Assembly: GCA_041476545.1 (NCBI GenBank)
Contig: JBGOTP010000066.1
Span: 1 to 17,312 of the forward strand
DNA: 17,312 nucleotides
Direction of reading: 5' to 3'
Origin: JBGOTP01 sp041476545
GTDB lineage: Bacteria; Acidobacteriota; Vicinamibacteria; Vicinamibacterales; CAVVIG01
Below, in pieces: positions 1-8,133 of the stretch. The position numbers and the translations under genes were made by a program. The stretch's first letter is position 1; every line of letters starts with the position of its first letter. The notes beneath the pieces were generated by a model. That model saw nothing but the letters and a program-made list of their open reading frames with translations. It did not search any database and had not been told where the DNA came from.

Positions 1-689
1 GGATCTGGCGGCAATCGCGTCCAATTCCGTCGGCGCGAACGGTCCTCAAAGAGGCCGCCAAAGGGACGCTCGCGCGGTTCGGCCACGCGAAATACGAGAT
101 GCATCGAGACAACGAGGTGCTCACCGAAGCGCGGTTGCGCGACGGCAGGCCGATATACGAGTTTCTACGGTCCAACCCGCATTTCGGTGGTGTCAGCCGC
201 GGCGACAACGCGGCAGGTCTGGCGGAAGCGCTCAACAGCAGGGTGCTGCGCCATCTCGCCGATCGAAGCGCGGTCGCGATTATCTATACACACCTCGGCA
301 AGATCCGATCGCCGTCCGTGCTTTTCGACGAGTCGACGCGCGCGACGCTGCGGTCGCTGGCACAACTTCGGGACGAGGGGACGATCCTTGTCACCACCAC
401 TCGAAGGCTGCTCGGGTACTGCACGGCGCTGCGTGGCCTCGACACGTCGGTGCGGGACCAGAACGGCGAGATCCACGTCGACGTGCGATGCCCGCCGAAC
501 GAGCGTGGATCACTGCAACCGATCGATCTTCAGGGCATCACCGTGTACGTGGCGGCCGCATCCCGTGCCCGATTGTTCGTGGACGGCCGTGAGATTTTTC
601 GTCTTCAGCGCAACGCGCGTGATGAAACGGGGCGGGAGAGCGTGACGATTCCGTGGGCGAAACTGGAGTTCCCGCCGGTATGCGCATGA
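1..689 (+). CDS. C-terminal part of an uncharacterised protein, 5' truncated
   Basis: An open frame runs from the window edge (first full codon at base 3) to a TGA at 687-689. The ATG at 99 is internal, because the frame is open upstream and reads naturally into it, so the true start lies outside the window. The visible 228 residues contain a stretch reading IIYTHLGK, then an Ala/Arg-rich helix, then ILVTTTRRLLGY. This pattern reminds me of the last strands of NodB-like barrels found in polysaccharide loci. A beta-rich tail of about 70 residues follows and could be a small beta-sandwich. No catalytic motif is visible in this part. The stop overlaps the start of the next glycosyltransferase gene, so it belongs to the same transcription unit and is probably glycan-related. 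The family assignment is a guess; the existence of the gene is well supported by the overlap and the long open frame. Confidence 0.7.
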   Translation, partial: IWRQSRPIPSARTVLKEAAKGTLARFGHAKYEMHRDNEVLTEARLRDGRPIYEFLRSNPHFGGVSRGDNAAGLAEALNSRVLRHLADRSAVAIIYTHLGKIRSPSVLFDESTRATLRSLAQLRDEGTILVTTTRRLLGYCTALRGLDTSVRDQNGEIHVDVRCPPNERGSLQPIDLQGITVYVAAASRARLFVDGREIFRLQRNARDETGRESVTIPWAKLEFPPVCA

Positions 690-2047
690 GCGCTCCCGTC
701 GTGGTCATCGAGCAGAGTGAGCCGTCCGCATTGGCCGGGCGGCTCGCGCCATCCCCTGCCGCTGGAGCGGGTACGACCACGGCTCGCCGAATGTGGATGC
801 GCGGGCAGATCCGGATCGTGACGGGGTTTTACGTGGGGCTCCTGCGTCTCTTGCAACGGTGCATGCCGGGTCCACGTCCATGGCCGGCATCGGGTGTCGA
901 GGTGCTGTTGACTGGCACGTTTCATTCGCAGAACTGGGTCGCCGCGCACGTCAAGCCGCTGGCCCGATCCCGCGCGTGCAAGCGAGTGAGAATCGTGACG
1001 ACGAACGTCGTGCCGGAGCTCGCCAAGGTGGACGCAATCTACCCGCCTCGCTGGCTTGTCTCCACTATCGGCCGCGCACCCGCGCGCCTGCTCGTGTTCG
1101 CGTTGGTTGCGATACGGACGCGCCCGGACGTCATCGGAGGGTTTCACCTGCTGTTCAACGGCATGGCATCCGTGATCCTGGCCCGGTGTCTGCGCGCCCG
1201 TTCGATGTACTTCTGCGTCGGGGGCCCCGCTGAAGTGGTCGGAGGTGGCGTCCTCAGCGAGAATCGATTCTTCGATCGGCTCGGCACACCGGATTCCCTG
1301 GTCGAGCGGCGCCTGATTGAAGCGGTCGCGGCGCACGACCTGGTGATCACGATGGGCACGAGTGCCGCGCAATATTTCCACCGGCATGGCATTACGACAC
1401 CGGTCCACGTGGTGTCTGGAGGCATCGATGCGCAGGTGTTCGATGCCGTGACGGACCAGGCATCATACGACCTCGTGTTCGTCGGTCGGCTGGCTCCAAT
1501 CAAGCGCGTCGACATCCTCATCCGCGCCGTCGCCGAGCTCGCTCGAATGCGTCCTGCCGTCCGCGCAGTCATCGTCGGTGACGGCGCGCAGAACGATCAA
1601 CTCCGCGCGCTCGCTCGCGATCTCGGCGTCGCGGGACAGATCACGTTTGCCGGGCATCAGCGGCGGGTCGCCCCATTCCTGCGTCAATCGAAGGTGTTCG
1701 TGCTGACGTCTGAAACCGAAGGTCTCGCGCTGTCGCTGATGGAAGCCATGATGTGTGGCCTGCCGGCGGTCGTGCCGCGCGTCGGCGACCTTGGCGATCT
1801 TGTCGTGGACGGCGTCAACGGATACATGGTCAGCGACTCTGATCCTCGAACATACGCGGCACGTATCGCCGTGCTGCTGAATGACGAGTCGCGCTACGCG
1901 CGATTCTCGACCGCAGCACGCGACGCCGCCAGGCCATATGAAACAGCTGCGGCCGTGCGGCGATGGGATGGCGTGCTCATGGGTTCGACGTCGACAACCC
2001 GCCGCGCCAGCACTCGGGTGGCTGCGGCGATGAAGGGCGAGCTGTGA
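680..2047 (+). CDS. Glycosyltransferase family 4 (GT-B fold)
   Basis: Predicted cytoplasmic retaining glycosyltransferase of 455 residues that would add a sugar from a nucleotide-sugar donor to a growing glycan. The C-terminal half is a typical GT4 donor domain: FVGRLAPIKRVD with the phosphate-binding Arg and Lys, then VIVGDG, then the E-x7-E signature at Glu347 and Glu355 (EGLALSLME). The N-terminal acceptor half is more divergent: about 70 residues precede VLLTGTFHSQNW and no classical Gly-rich loop is obvious. The start is chosen at ATG 680, with GGAG at 665-668 eleven bases upstream. ATG 686, giving an ATGA overlap with the upstream stop, is equally possible; ATG 653 is less likely because it deepens the overlap. 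The end overlaps the next gene by four bases. Donor and acceptor cannot be deduced. Confidence 0.9.
   Translation: MRMSAPVVVIEQSEPSALAGRLAPSPAAGAGTTTARRMWMRGQIRIVTGFYVGLLRLLQRCMPGPRPWPASGVEVLLTGTFHSQNWVAAHVKPLARSRACKRVRIVTTNVVPELAKVDAIYPPRWLVSTIGRAPARLLVFALVAIRTRPDVIGGFHLLFNGMASVILARCLRARSMYFCVGGPAEVVGGGVLSENRFFDRLGTPDSLVERRLIEAVAAHDLVITMGTSAAQYFHRHGITTPVHVVSGGIDAQVFDAVTDQASYDLVFVGRLAPIKRVDILIRAVAELARMRPAVRAVIVGDGAQNDQLRALARDLGVAGQITFAGHQRRVAPFLRQSKVFVLTSETEGLALSLMEAMMCGLPAVVPRVGDLGDLVVDGVNGYMVSDSDPRTYAARIAVLLNDESRYARFSTAARDAARPYETAAAVRRWDGVLMGSTSTTRRASTRVAAAMKGEL
2033..2037 (+). promoter_or_regulatory. Ribosome binding site fixing a GTG start
   Basis: AAGGG lies six bases before GTG 2044. 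This supports starting the second glycosyltransferase at 2044 (GTGA overlap with the previous stop) rather than at the in-frame ATG 1963, which would bury 85 bases in the upstream gene. Confidence 0.65.
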
Positions 2048-3288
2048 ACACCGTTTTTCGCGGGTTTGCCGGTGTCGCGCTCCCACGGTCGGCTGCCCAG
2101 GCGGCGCTCCAGACGGAGGCAACCGCCGCCGCCCCGCGCCGCATCCGCGTGCTGCTCGTCGTCAGCAACCTCGAATATGGCGGCGCGCAGCGGCAGATCG
2201 TCGAGCTCGCCAACAACGTGGCGCCGGACCGCGTGGAAGTCCACGTCTGCTCGCTCTCGCCTTACGTGCCCCTCGCGAGCGAGCTGCAGATTCGGCCCGC
2301 CCGCATGCACATCATTCACAAGCGCGCGAAGTTCGACCTGACCGTCGTTCCGCGGCTCGCGCGCTTGCTGCGGGAACACCGGTTCGACGTGGCGCACGGC
2401 TATCTCTTCGACGCAGAGATTGCTGTGCGGCTGGCCGGCCGCATGGCCGGCACACCGCTCGTTGTCGGATCGGAGCGCAACACCGATTACTCGCTGAAGC
2501 GGATCCAGCGCGTCGTATATCGTCTCACCCGCGGGCAGGTGGATGCCGTCATCGCGAATTCCACGGCAGGGGCGGCGTTCAACCGGCAACTGCTGGGTCA
2601 TCCGGCCGGGATCTATCGCGTGGTGCACAACGGCGTGGATGTCCGGCGGTTCAGGCCCCGCGATGCCGTGGAAGCGCGACACAGCTTCGGAATTCCGCTG
2701 AATGCGCCCGTTGTCGGCATGTTCGCGAGCTTCAAAGAGCAAAAGAATCACCCGTTGCTGTTTGCGGCGGCGGCGCGACTGGTCGCGCGTGTCCCCGAGG
2801 CGCGGCTGGTGTTCGTTGGCGACGAGCTTCATTCCGGGATGCACGGGTCGCGGGAATACCGGGCGAAGATGGACCAGCTCGTTGATGACCTTGGACTTCG
2901 CCAGCACTGCATCTTTCTCGGGAACCGCGACAGTGTCGAGCAGATCTACCCCGCGTGCGATGTCACGGTTCTGCCGTCGCTCTTCGAAGGCACGCCGAAC
3001 GTCGTGCTCGAGTCTCTGGCATGCGGGGTGCCCGTCGTTGCAACCGACGTGTCCGACAATGCCCTGATCGTGCCCGATGGGGAGGTGGGATTCATCGTCG
3101 CTCTGGGCGATGAATCGGCGCTCGCCGATCGACTCGAGCGCCTCCTCACCGACGTGACGCTCAAGGCCAGGATGAGCGTCGCCGCTCGCGACTGGGTCGA
3201 ACGCGAGTATTCGACTGCCCGCCTGGCCACGAACACAGAGACTGCGTATCGCGAGTGCCTTGCTCGCAGCAGGCGGTGGCGCCAGTGA
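2044..3288 (+). CDS. Glycosyltransferase family 4 (GT-B fold)
   Basis: A 414-residue GT4-type glycosyltransferase with the full family layout. After about 30 residues of Ala-rich leader comes VLLVVSNLEYGGAQRQ (Gly-rich loop near residues 45-51), which is the N-terminal nucleotide-binding-like fold. The middle has VIANSTA and HNGVDVRRF, the usual link into the donor domain. The donor domain carries FKEQKNH, LVFVGDE and the E-x7-E pair Glu315/Glu323 in LFEGTPNVVLES. It should be a cytoplasmic enzyme adding one sugar in assembly of a surface polysaccharide. The GTG start at 2044 overlaps the upstream stop by four bases and its own stop overlaps the next gene by four bases, a sign of translational coupling. 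Its sequence is clearly different from the preceding GT, so the two probably make different linkages. The sugar is unknown. Confidence 0.92.
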   Translation: MNTVFRGFAGVALPRSAAQAALQTEATAAAPRRIRVLLVVSNLEYGGAQRQIVELANNVAPDRVEVHVCSLSPYVPLASELQIRPARMHIIHKRAKFDLTVVPRLARLLREHRFDVAHGYLFDAEIAVRLAGRMAGTPLVVGSERNTDYSLKRIQRVVYRLTRGQVDAVIANSTAGAAFNRQLLGHPAGIYRVVHNGVDVRRFRPRDAVEARHSFGIPLNAPVVGMFASFKEQKNHPLLFAAAARLVARVPEARLVFVGDELHSGMHGSREYRAKMDQLVDDLGLRQHCIFLGNRDSVEQIYPACDVTVLPSLFEGTPNVVLESLACGVPVVATDVSDNALIVPDGEVGFIVALGDESALADRLERLLTDVTLKARMSVAARDWVEREYSTARLATNTETAYRECLARSRRWRQ

Positions 3289-4721
3289 CGGCCGTCTTGA
3301 ATGGACCGCCTCGCGTCGCGATTGCGACAGGCATCGCCGGGTACTCCGATGTCGACGCGGGTCTCCGTCGCGCGTGTGAAATGCTCGGTCTCGACGCCCG
3401 CCATTCCGGAACACCGGACTGGAATCCCTTCGGGGAGTTCATCCTCCCTGGCAATACGGTCGTGATCAAGCCGAACTTCGTCCGCGACTTTCGCGAGAGC
3501 TCCGCTGACGACGCGGATTGCCTCTTCACACACGGCCGCGTGATCGCCGCCGTGCTTCTGCTGGCCGGGCGCGCGTTGAAAGGACGCGGCAGGCTGATCG
3601 TTGCGGATGCTCCGCAGAACGACGCCGATTTCGACGCCATTCGCGAACGGTGCGGTCTGGATGAAATCAGCGCGGTGACCAGCTCCGAAACCGGCGTGCC
3701 TGTCGACGTGCTGGACCTTCGTTCCAGCGCGGCGATGAAGATCGACGGCATCATCGTTGGCCATCGTGTGCTCGCCGGTGATCCGCTCGGATACGTGGCG
3801 GTCGATCTGGGCCGGCGCTCCGCATTCCTGGAAATCGAGGACGCCTGTGATCGCCTGTACGGCGCTGAATACGACAGGCGCGAATTACTCGAGCATCACA
3901 CGTCCGGACGCCACGAGTACCTCATCTCGCGCACGGTTCTCACGGCCGACTGCGTGATCAACGTGCCGAAGCTCAAGACCCACAAGAAGACGGGACTGAC
4001 CGCGGCCCTCAAGAACCTGGTCGGCATCAACGGCAACAAGAACTGGCTGCCTCACCATCGTCTCGGAACACCCCGGCAGGGTGGGGATCAGTTTGCGGAC
4101 GACCGGCTCGTGCACCGCGCCGAACAGCGCCTGGCATCAGCGTTCCGGCATGTGTTTCCTGCCCTGGGTCCGGTCCGCCCGTTGATTGCCGCCACCGTCA
4201 AATCGGTCGGCCGCCGCGTGTTCGGCGACACGAACTCCGACACCGTTCGCTCCGGCAATTGGTACGGGAACGACACGACCTGGCGAATGGCGCTCGACCT
4301 GAACCGCGCGCTCGTGTACGCGGACGATCGCGGCTGCTTGCACGATCGGCCGCAGCGCCGGTGCTTTACCGTTGTCGATGCCGTGATCGCGGGCGAGGGG
4401 AATGGTCCGCTCGACGCGACGCCGCGCCACGCAGGGCTGGTGATCGCCGGAGCCAATCCGGTTGCCGTCGACCTTACGTGCGCCAGGTTGATGGGATTCG
4501 ATGATCGGCGTCTGCCGCTGATTGCCCGGGCCATGGACGTTCATCCGTTGCCGTTGATCCGGCATTCGCTCGAGGTCATCGAGCTGTGTTCAGACGATGA
4601 GCGGTACCGCGGGCCGGTTGCACTGCTGCGTGGACGACAGCTGGGATTCCGGCCCCACTTCGGGTGGGCCGGTCGTATTGAAGCGGAGGACGAGCCTCGT
4701 GCGGCAATCTCTGTCGCGTAA
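3285..4721 (+). CDS. DUF362 domain-containing protein
   Basis: A 478-residue protein recognised as DUF362 from the N-terminal VAIATG and GNTVVIKPNFV segments (near residues 11-65) and the diagnostic run NVPKLKTHKKTGLTAALKNL at 226-245, followed by VGINGNK. The family's biochemical role is unknown. Some members are fused to 4Fe-4S ferredoxin domains, but no Cys-x2-Cys cluster is present here, so this is the stand-alone form. No signal peptide or membrane helix is evident. The start is taken at GTG 3285, which gives a GTGA overlap with the upstream GT stop; GTG 3276 and ATG 3255 are alternatives. The gene lies between glycosyltransferases and a PaaK-like enzyme and overlaps the latter by 23 bases, so a role in making or modifying a sugar or acyl group in this pathway is inferred, not shown. 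Confidence 0.88.
   Translation: MTAVLNGPPRVAIATGIAGYSDVDAGLRRACEMLGLDARHSGTPDWNPFGEFILPGNTVVIKPNFVRDFRESSADDADCLFTHGRVIAAVLLLAGRALKGRGRLIVADAPQNDADFDAIRERCGLDEISAVTSSETGVPVDVLDLRSSAAMKIDGIIVGHRVLAGDPLGYVAVDLGRRSAFLEIEDACDRLYGAEYDRRELLEHHTSGRHEYLISRTVLTADCVINVPKLKTHKKTGLTAALKNLVGINGNKNWLPHHRLGTPRQGGDQFADDRLVHRAEQRLASAFRHVFPALGPVRPLIAATVKSVGRRVFGDTNSDTVRSGNWYGNDTTWRMALDLNRALVYADDRGCLHDRPQRRCFTVVDAVIAGEGNGPLDATPRHAGLVIAGANPVAVDLTCARLMGFDDRRLPLIARAMDVHPLPLIRHSLEVIELCSDDERYRGPVALLRGRQLGFRPHFGWAGRIEAEDEPRAAISVA
4649..4672 (+). other. Imperfect hairpin near the end of the DUF362 gene
   Basis: An inverted repeat (CCGGCC...GGCCGG flanks) can form a nine-pair stem with one bulged C around a five-base TTCGG loop. 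It ends 12 bases before the GGAGG of the next gene. No T-run follows, so it is not an ordinary terminator. It may simply reflect GC-rich coding sequence. Confidence 0.4.
4685..4689 (+). promoter_or_regulatory. Ribosome binding site fixing a GTG start
   Basis: GGAGG nine bases before GTG 4699, inside the end of the DUF362 gene. It decides the start of the PaaK-like gene against the upstream ATG 4597. Confidence 0.7.
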
Positions 4722-6183
4722 GAACCTGTGGGCCGCGCTGCCGCACGGTATCCGTGAGTCTGCCGGACGTGTGATCGGTGTGCTGCCACCGAAATGGCTG
4801 CTGGGTTTCCGTTTCCGGCGGACGCTGCAGTTCCTCGAGCGGGCGCAGTGGTGGCCGGCGGAGCGCGCCCGGCAGTACCAATTGATGATGCTGCGCCGGC
4901 TCTGCGCGCTGGCGGCTGAAAGCCCCTACTACGGGAGGACATTTGCCGCCGCCGGGTTCGATTGGCGCGACCTCGACTCGGTCGAGAGGCTGCGCGAACT
5001 GCCGACCATCGACCGCGACACGGTGCGCGCGCATCTGGAAGAGATGCGCCTCTCCACCGCGCTGTCCGCCCGTGTCGACGCGGTATCGACCGGAGGCACC
5101 GGCGGCGTGCCGCTCCAGTTCTACATCGGTGCCGATCGATCGGCGATCGAATACGCCTATCTCTGCTGTGGATGGCGCCGGGCTGGATTTCAGCCGGGCA
5201 CGCCGCTCGCCGTGTTCAGGGGACGCGTCGTGCCGCCAGACGCAACCGGCCTTCGGCATCACTATGACGGCGTGCTTCGCCACCATTACTACAGTGTCTT
5301 CCACCTCACCGAAGCCGATATCGCGCGATATCTCGAGCATGTTCGCGGTATCGGCCCATGCTTTCTGCACGCGTACCCGTCGTCGGCCGGACCGCTCGCC
5401 CGCTTTCTTCGCGCCACCGGAACACCGGCGCCGGAGAACATCCGTGGCCTCCTGATGGAGTCCGAGATCCTCTATCCCGCGCAGCGGCAGCTGATCGAAG
5501 AGACGTTCGGCCGCGCGTGTCTATCGAGTTACGGTCAGACCGAAAAAGTTGTCGCGGCCGTCGGTTGCGAGTGGTCGTCGGACTACCACGTATGGCCGAC
5601 GTATGGCTTTCTAGAATTGCTCGATCCGCAGGGCCGGCCGGTCACGACCCCGGGCGCCGTCGGGGAGATCGTCGGCACGTCGTTCATCAACACCGTGGTG
5701 CCCTTCATCAGGTACAGGACGGGCGATTTCGCAGCGTACGTTGGCGACACCTGTCGCCAGTGCGGTCGCGAGCACCAGGTCATCCGCGCTATTCGGGGCC
5801 ACCGCATCCAGGAATCACTGATTGCGTCTGATGGCAGCCGGATTTCCTGGACTGCGGTCAACGTCCACGACGACACGTTCGTCCGAGTGCGCCAGTTCCA
5901 GTTCATCCAGTACACGCCGGGATTCGCCGTGCTGAACGTGGTGCCGGGAACCGCGTACACCTCGGCCGATGGCGATCGGATTGCGGCGCGGCTGCGGAAG
6001 AAGCTCGACGGCCGCGTGCAGGTCGCCGTCGTCCCGGTCGAGAGCATTGGCCTATCGCCTCTTGGAAAGGCCATTTTCGTGGATCAGCGAATCCCCGGGG
6101 CGGCCAGCGAACCCGGATGCGCGGACAACAGTGCGGACGGCGCGCCGAAGCCGTTCGATTCACCGGTACTCGTGGAGGGCTGA
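4699..6183 (+). CDS. PaaK/CapK-like adenylate-forming enzyme (phenylacetate-CoA ligase family)
   Basis: A 494-residue member of the adenylate-forming superfamily, close to the phenylacetate-CoA ligase/CapK branch often found in capsule and exopolysaccharide loci. Such enzymes activate a carboxylate with ATP as an acyl-AMP and may pass it to a thiol or another acceptor. Motifs seen: the Thr/Gly-rich phosphate loop STGGTGGVP (about residues 130-138), SYGQTE at 277-282, RYRTGDF near 340, and Cys352-x2-Cys355-Gly, matching the Cys-rich turn usual in this branch; a short C-terminal swivel domain with GHRIQES and a K-containing SPLGKAIF segment follows. The start at GTG 4699 is supported by the GGAGG nine bases upstream and overlaps the DUF362 gene by 23 bases. 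The amidotransferase follows after four bases. The natural substrate is unlikely to be phenylacetate; an acyl or uronic acid carboxylate is an inference from context. Confidence 0.85.
   Translation: MRQSLSRKNLWAALPHGIRESAGRVIGVLPPKWLLGFRFRRTLQFLERAQWWPAERARQYQLMMLRRLCALAAESPYYGRTFAAAGFDWRDLDSVERLRELPTIDRDTVRAHLEEMRLSTALSARVDAVSTGGTGGVPLQFYIGADRSAIEYAYLCCGWRRAGFQPGTPLAVFRGRVVPPDATGLRHHYDGVLRHHYYSVFHLTEADIARYLEHVRGIGPCFLHAYPSSAGPLARFLRATGTPAPENIRGLLMESEILYPAQRQLIEETFGRACLSSYGQTEKVVAAVGCEWSSDYHVWPTYGFLELLDPQGRPVTTPGAVGEIVGTSFINTVVPFIRYRTGDFAAYVGDTCRQCGREHQVIRAIRGHRIQESLIASDGSRISWTAVNVHDDTFVRVRQFQFIQYTPGFAVLNVVPGTAYTSADGDRIAARLRKKLDGRVQVAVVPVESIGLSPLGKAIFVDQRIPGAASEPGCADNSADGAPKPFDSPVLVEG
6174..6179 (+). 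promoter_or_regulatory. Ribosome binding site for the amidotransferase
   Basis: GGAGGG eight bases before GTG 6188. The resulting N-terminus begins Met-Cys-Gly-Ile, as the Ntn-type glutaminase requires, so this site and the chemistry agree on the start. Confidence 0.75.
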
Positions 6184-6187
6184 CGTC

Positions 6188-8122
6188 GTGTGTGGCATAG
6201 CAGGTTTTGTCGGGAGCGGTACGGAAGCGCAGTTGCGTGACATGTGCGCAACGCTCGTGCACCGCGGTCCGGACGACGACGGGTTCTACTACCGTCCCGG
6301 CGTCGGACTGTCGATGCGGCGCCTCTCCGTCATCGATCTGGTGACCGGCCGCCAACCCATCGCGAACGAGTCTGGCGACGTGTGGGTCGTGTTCAACGGA
6401 GAAATCTACAACTACCAGGACCTGCGCGCCGAGCTGACGGAGCGGGGCCACACGCTGCGTACCACGTCGGACACCGAGACGATTGTGCACCTGTACGAGG
6501 ACTACGGCCTCGACTGCGTGGATCACATGCGTGGCATGTTCGCGATTGCGTTGTGGGATGCGCGGCGTCGCCGCCTGGTGATAGCGCGCGACAGGATCGG
6601 AGAGAAGCCTCTGTACTATGCGCAGACGGACGACGGCCTTCTGTTCGGATCGGAGATCAAGGCCTTGCTGTCGCGCGGTATTTCTCGCGCCGTCGATCCG
6701 CAGGCGGTCTGCGACTTCCTGGCGGCGGGCTATGTCGCCGGGCGGCGCACGTTCTTCAGAGGCGTCTCGAAATTGCCGCCCGCGCATATGCTCGTGTTCG
6801 AAGGCGGTCATATCAACGTGCGGAGGTACTGGCAAGCGGGAGCGCGGCCGCGAACCGCGCCGCTGTCTTTCGACGACGCGCGTGAGGCCCTTGCCGCTCA
6901 GCTCGAGGAGTCCGTTCGCCTCTGCCTCAAGAGCGACGTCGAGGTCGGCGCTTTTCTCAGCGGAGGCGTCGATTCATCCGTGCTCGTGGCGCTGATGCGC
7001 CGCCAGTCGGCACACGTCAAGACCTTTTCGGTGGGCTACAGCGGGACCGCGACAGGCTTCAATGAGCTGAGTCATGCCCAGCGCGTTGCACGCCTGCTTG
7101 GAACCGAGCATTCGGAACTCGTTCTCGAGGCCCGTTCGAGCATGGAGCTGCTGCCCAGAATCCTTTGGCATTACGACGAGCCGCACGGCGAGCCAACGTC
7201 GGTTCTCGTCTATCTCCTCTCCGAATTCACGCAGCGGAACGTGAAGGTGGCAGTCGGCGGCACCGGAGGCGACGAGATCTTTTTCGGCTATCCCCGCCAC
7301 CTCGGGGTCCGGCTCCTGCAGTGGTACAACCATCTGCCGCGGCTGGTGCGTGCCGGGATCATCGAGCGCATCGTCAATCGCTGGCCCGAATCGACAAGGG
7401 GCAGTCGCTTTGCCAAGCGTGCGCGACGCTTCATCGTGGGAAGCGGGCTACCACCGGAGGAGGCGTACCTGTCGTGGGTGAGCCTTCTTCACCCGGCCGT
7501 TCGCTCTGACATCATTGCATCCGAGATCGCCTCGCAGGCAGATGATCCGGCCGGCGATCTGTTCCTGCGGCAACACCTGGCTGGCGAGGGCTCACTGCTG
7601 GATCGCGTCGCGGCCATTGACATCGAGGGATATCTCCCGGAGTACCAGCTCGCCTACGTCGATCGGATGAGCATGGCGCACGGACTCGAGGTGCGATCAC
7701 CTTTGTGCGACTACAAGCTCGTGGAGTTTGTCCGATCGCTTCCCGTCGATTACCGCCTCAGACGCATGACGAGCAAATACATCTTCAAGGAGGTCGCCCG
7801 TCGATGGCTGCCGTCCGACATCGTCACGCGGTCCAAGGTCGGCTTCGACTCCCCGATTGGCCAGTGGTTTAAGGAGGAGCTGCGGCCTTTTCTGTCGCGT
7901 TTCCTGTCTGAAGAGCAACTGAGCCGGTCGAAGCTGCTCAACGCGCAGGCGGTGCAGCAGCTTATCCATGACCATTTGGCCGGGACTCGGGATTACTCGC
8001 TTCAGCTCTGGAGCCTGGTGGCACTCGAGGGGTGGTACCGCATGTACATCGAGGACGCCGTCACCGATGGCGCGGATTACCGCGTCAGTGACTTCCGCGG
8101 CGCGGAAGTCATGACCGCCTGA
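6188..8122 (+). CDS. asnB: Asparagine synthetase B-like glutamine-dependent amidotransferase
   Basis: A 644-residue class II amidotransferase. Cys2 after the initiator Met (MCGIAGFVG) is the glutaminase nucleophile. HRGPDDDG (25-32) and FNGEIYN (69-75) complete the N-terminal glutaminase domain, which runs to roughly residue 200. The synthetase domain carries the PP-loop SGGVDSS at 258-264 and a conserved GGDEIFFGY further on, so both active sites look intact. In ordinary metabolism this family converts aspartate to asparagine. In surface-glycan loci, homologues such as WbpS-type proteins are thought to amidate uronic acids. Given the neighbouring glycosyltransferases and PaaK-like gene, sugar amidation is the likelier job, but that is inference and the symbol is used only at family level. 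The start is GTG 6188, because the ATG-less extension back to 5969 would bury Cys2. It sits four bases after the previous stop and 11 bases before the next gene. Confidence 0.92.
   Translation: MCGIAGFVGSGTEAQLRDMCATLVHRGPDDDGFYYRPGVGLSMRRLSVIDLVTGRQPIANESGDVWVVFNGEIYNYQDLRAELTERGHTLRTTSDTETIVHLYEDYGLDCVDHMRGMFAIALWDARRRRLVIARDRIGEKPLYYAQTDDGLLFGSEIKALLSRGISRAVDPQAVCDFLAAGYVAGRRTFFRGVSKLPPAHMLVFEGGHINVRRYWQAGARPRTAPLSFDDAREALAAQLEESVRLCLKSDVEVGAFLSGGVDSSVLVALMRRQSAHVKTFSVGYSGTATGFNELSHAQRVARLLGTEHSELVLEARSSMELLPRILWHYDEPHGEPTSVLVYLLSEFTQRNVKVAVGGTGGDEIFFGYPRHLGVRLLQWYNHLPRLVRAGIIERIVNRWPESTRGSRFAKRARRFIVGSGLPPEEAYLSWVSLLHPAVRSDIIASEIASQADDPAGDLFLRQHLAGEGSLLDRVAAIDIEGYLPEYQLAYVDRMSMAHGLEVRSPLCDYKLVEFVRSLPVDYRLRRMTSKYIFKEVARRWLPSDIVTRSKVGFDSPIGQWFKEELRPFLSRFLSEEQLSRSKLLNAQAVQQLIHDHLAGTRDYSLQLWSLVALEGWYRMYIEDAVTDGADYRVSDFRGAEVMTA
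8084..8115 (+). other. Strong inverted repeat / RNA hairpin at the 3' end of asnB
   Basis: TGACTTCCGC and GCGGAAGTCA form a perfect ten-pair stem around a three-base GGC loop (8089-8111). Flanking GTCA (8084-8087) and TGAC (8112-8115) add four more pairs past a single bulged G. It lies inside the last codons of the amidotransferase gene and ends five bases before the GAGGAGG of the next gene. There is no T-run, so a classical intrinsic terminator is unlikely; translational coupling, mRNA processing or protection are possible roles. Confidence 0.6.
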
Positions 8123-8127
8123 GGAGG
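8121..8127 (+). promoter_or_regulatory. Strong ribosome binding site for the fused glycosyltransferase
   Basis: GAGGAGG overlaps the asnB stop (TGA 8120-8122) and is six bases from GTG 8134, near-ideal spacing. Ribosomes terminating on asnB would stop on top of this site. Confidence 0.75.
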
Positions 8128-8133
8128 CACAAC

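Noticed and set aside
605..1408. 267-codon minus-strand frame
   Set aside because: Shadow of the first glycosyltransferase gene; no start context or motifs.
2001..2028. Weak hairpin before the second GT's ribosome site
   Set aside because: Only eight pairs with a bulge and an eleven-base loop; expected often in such GC content.
2434..2451. GC-rich seven-pair hairpin (GCCGGCC-GCAT-GGCCGGC)
   Set aside because: Lies mid-gene and arises from a repeated Leu-Ala-Gly-Arg / Met-Ala-Gly coding pattern; no regulatory position.
1894..3414. 506-codon open frame on the minus strand
   Set aside because: It lies antisense to two well-supported glycosyltransferase genes and is rich in Arg/His/Asp, as shadow frames in GC-rich DNA are; no domain motif seen.
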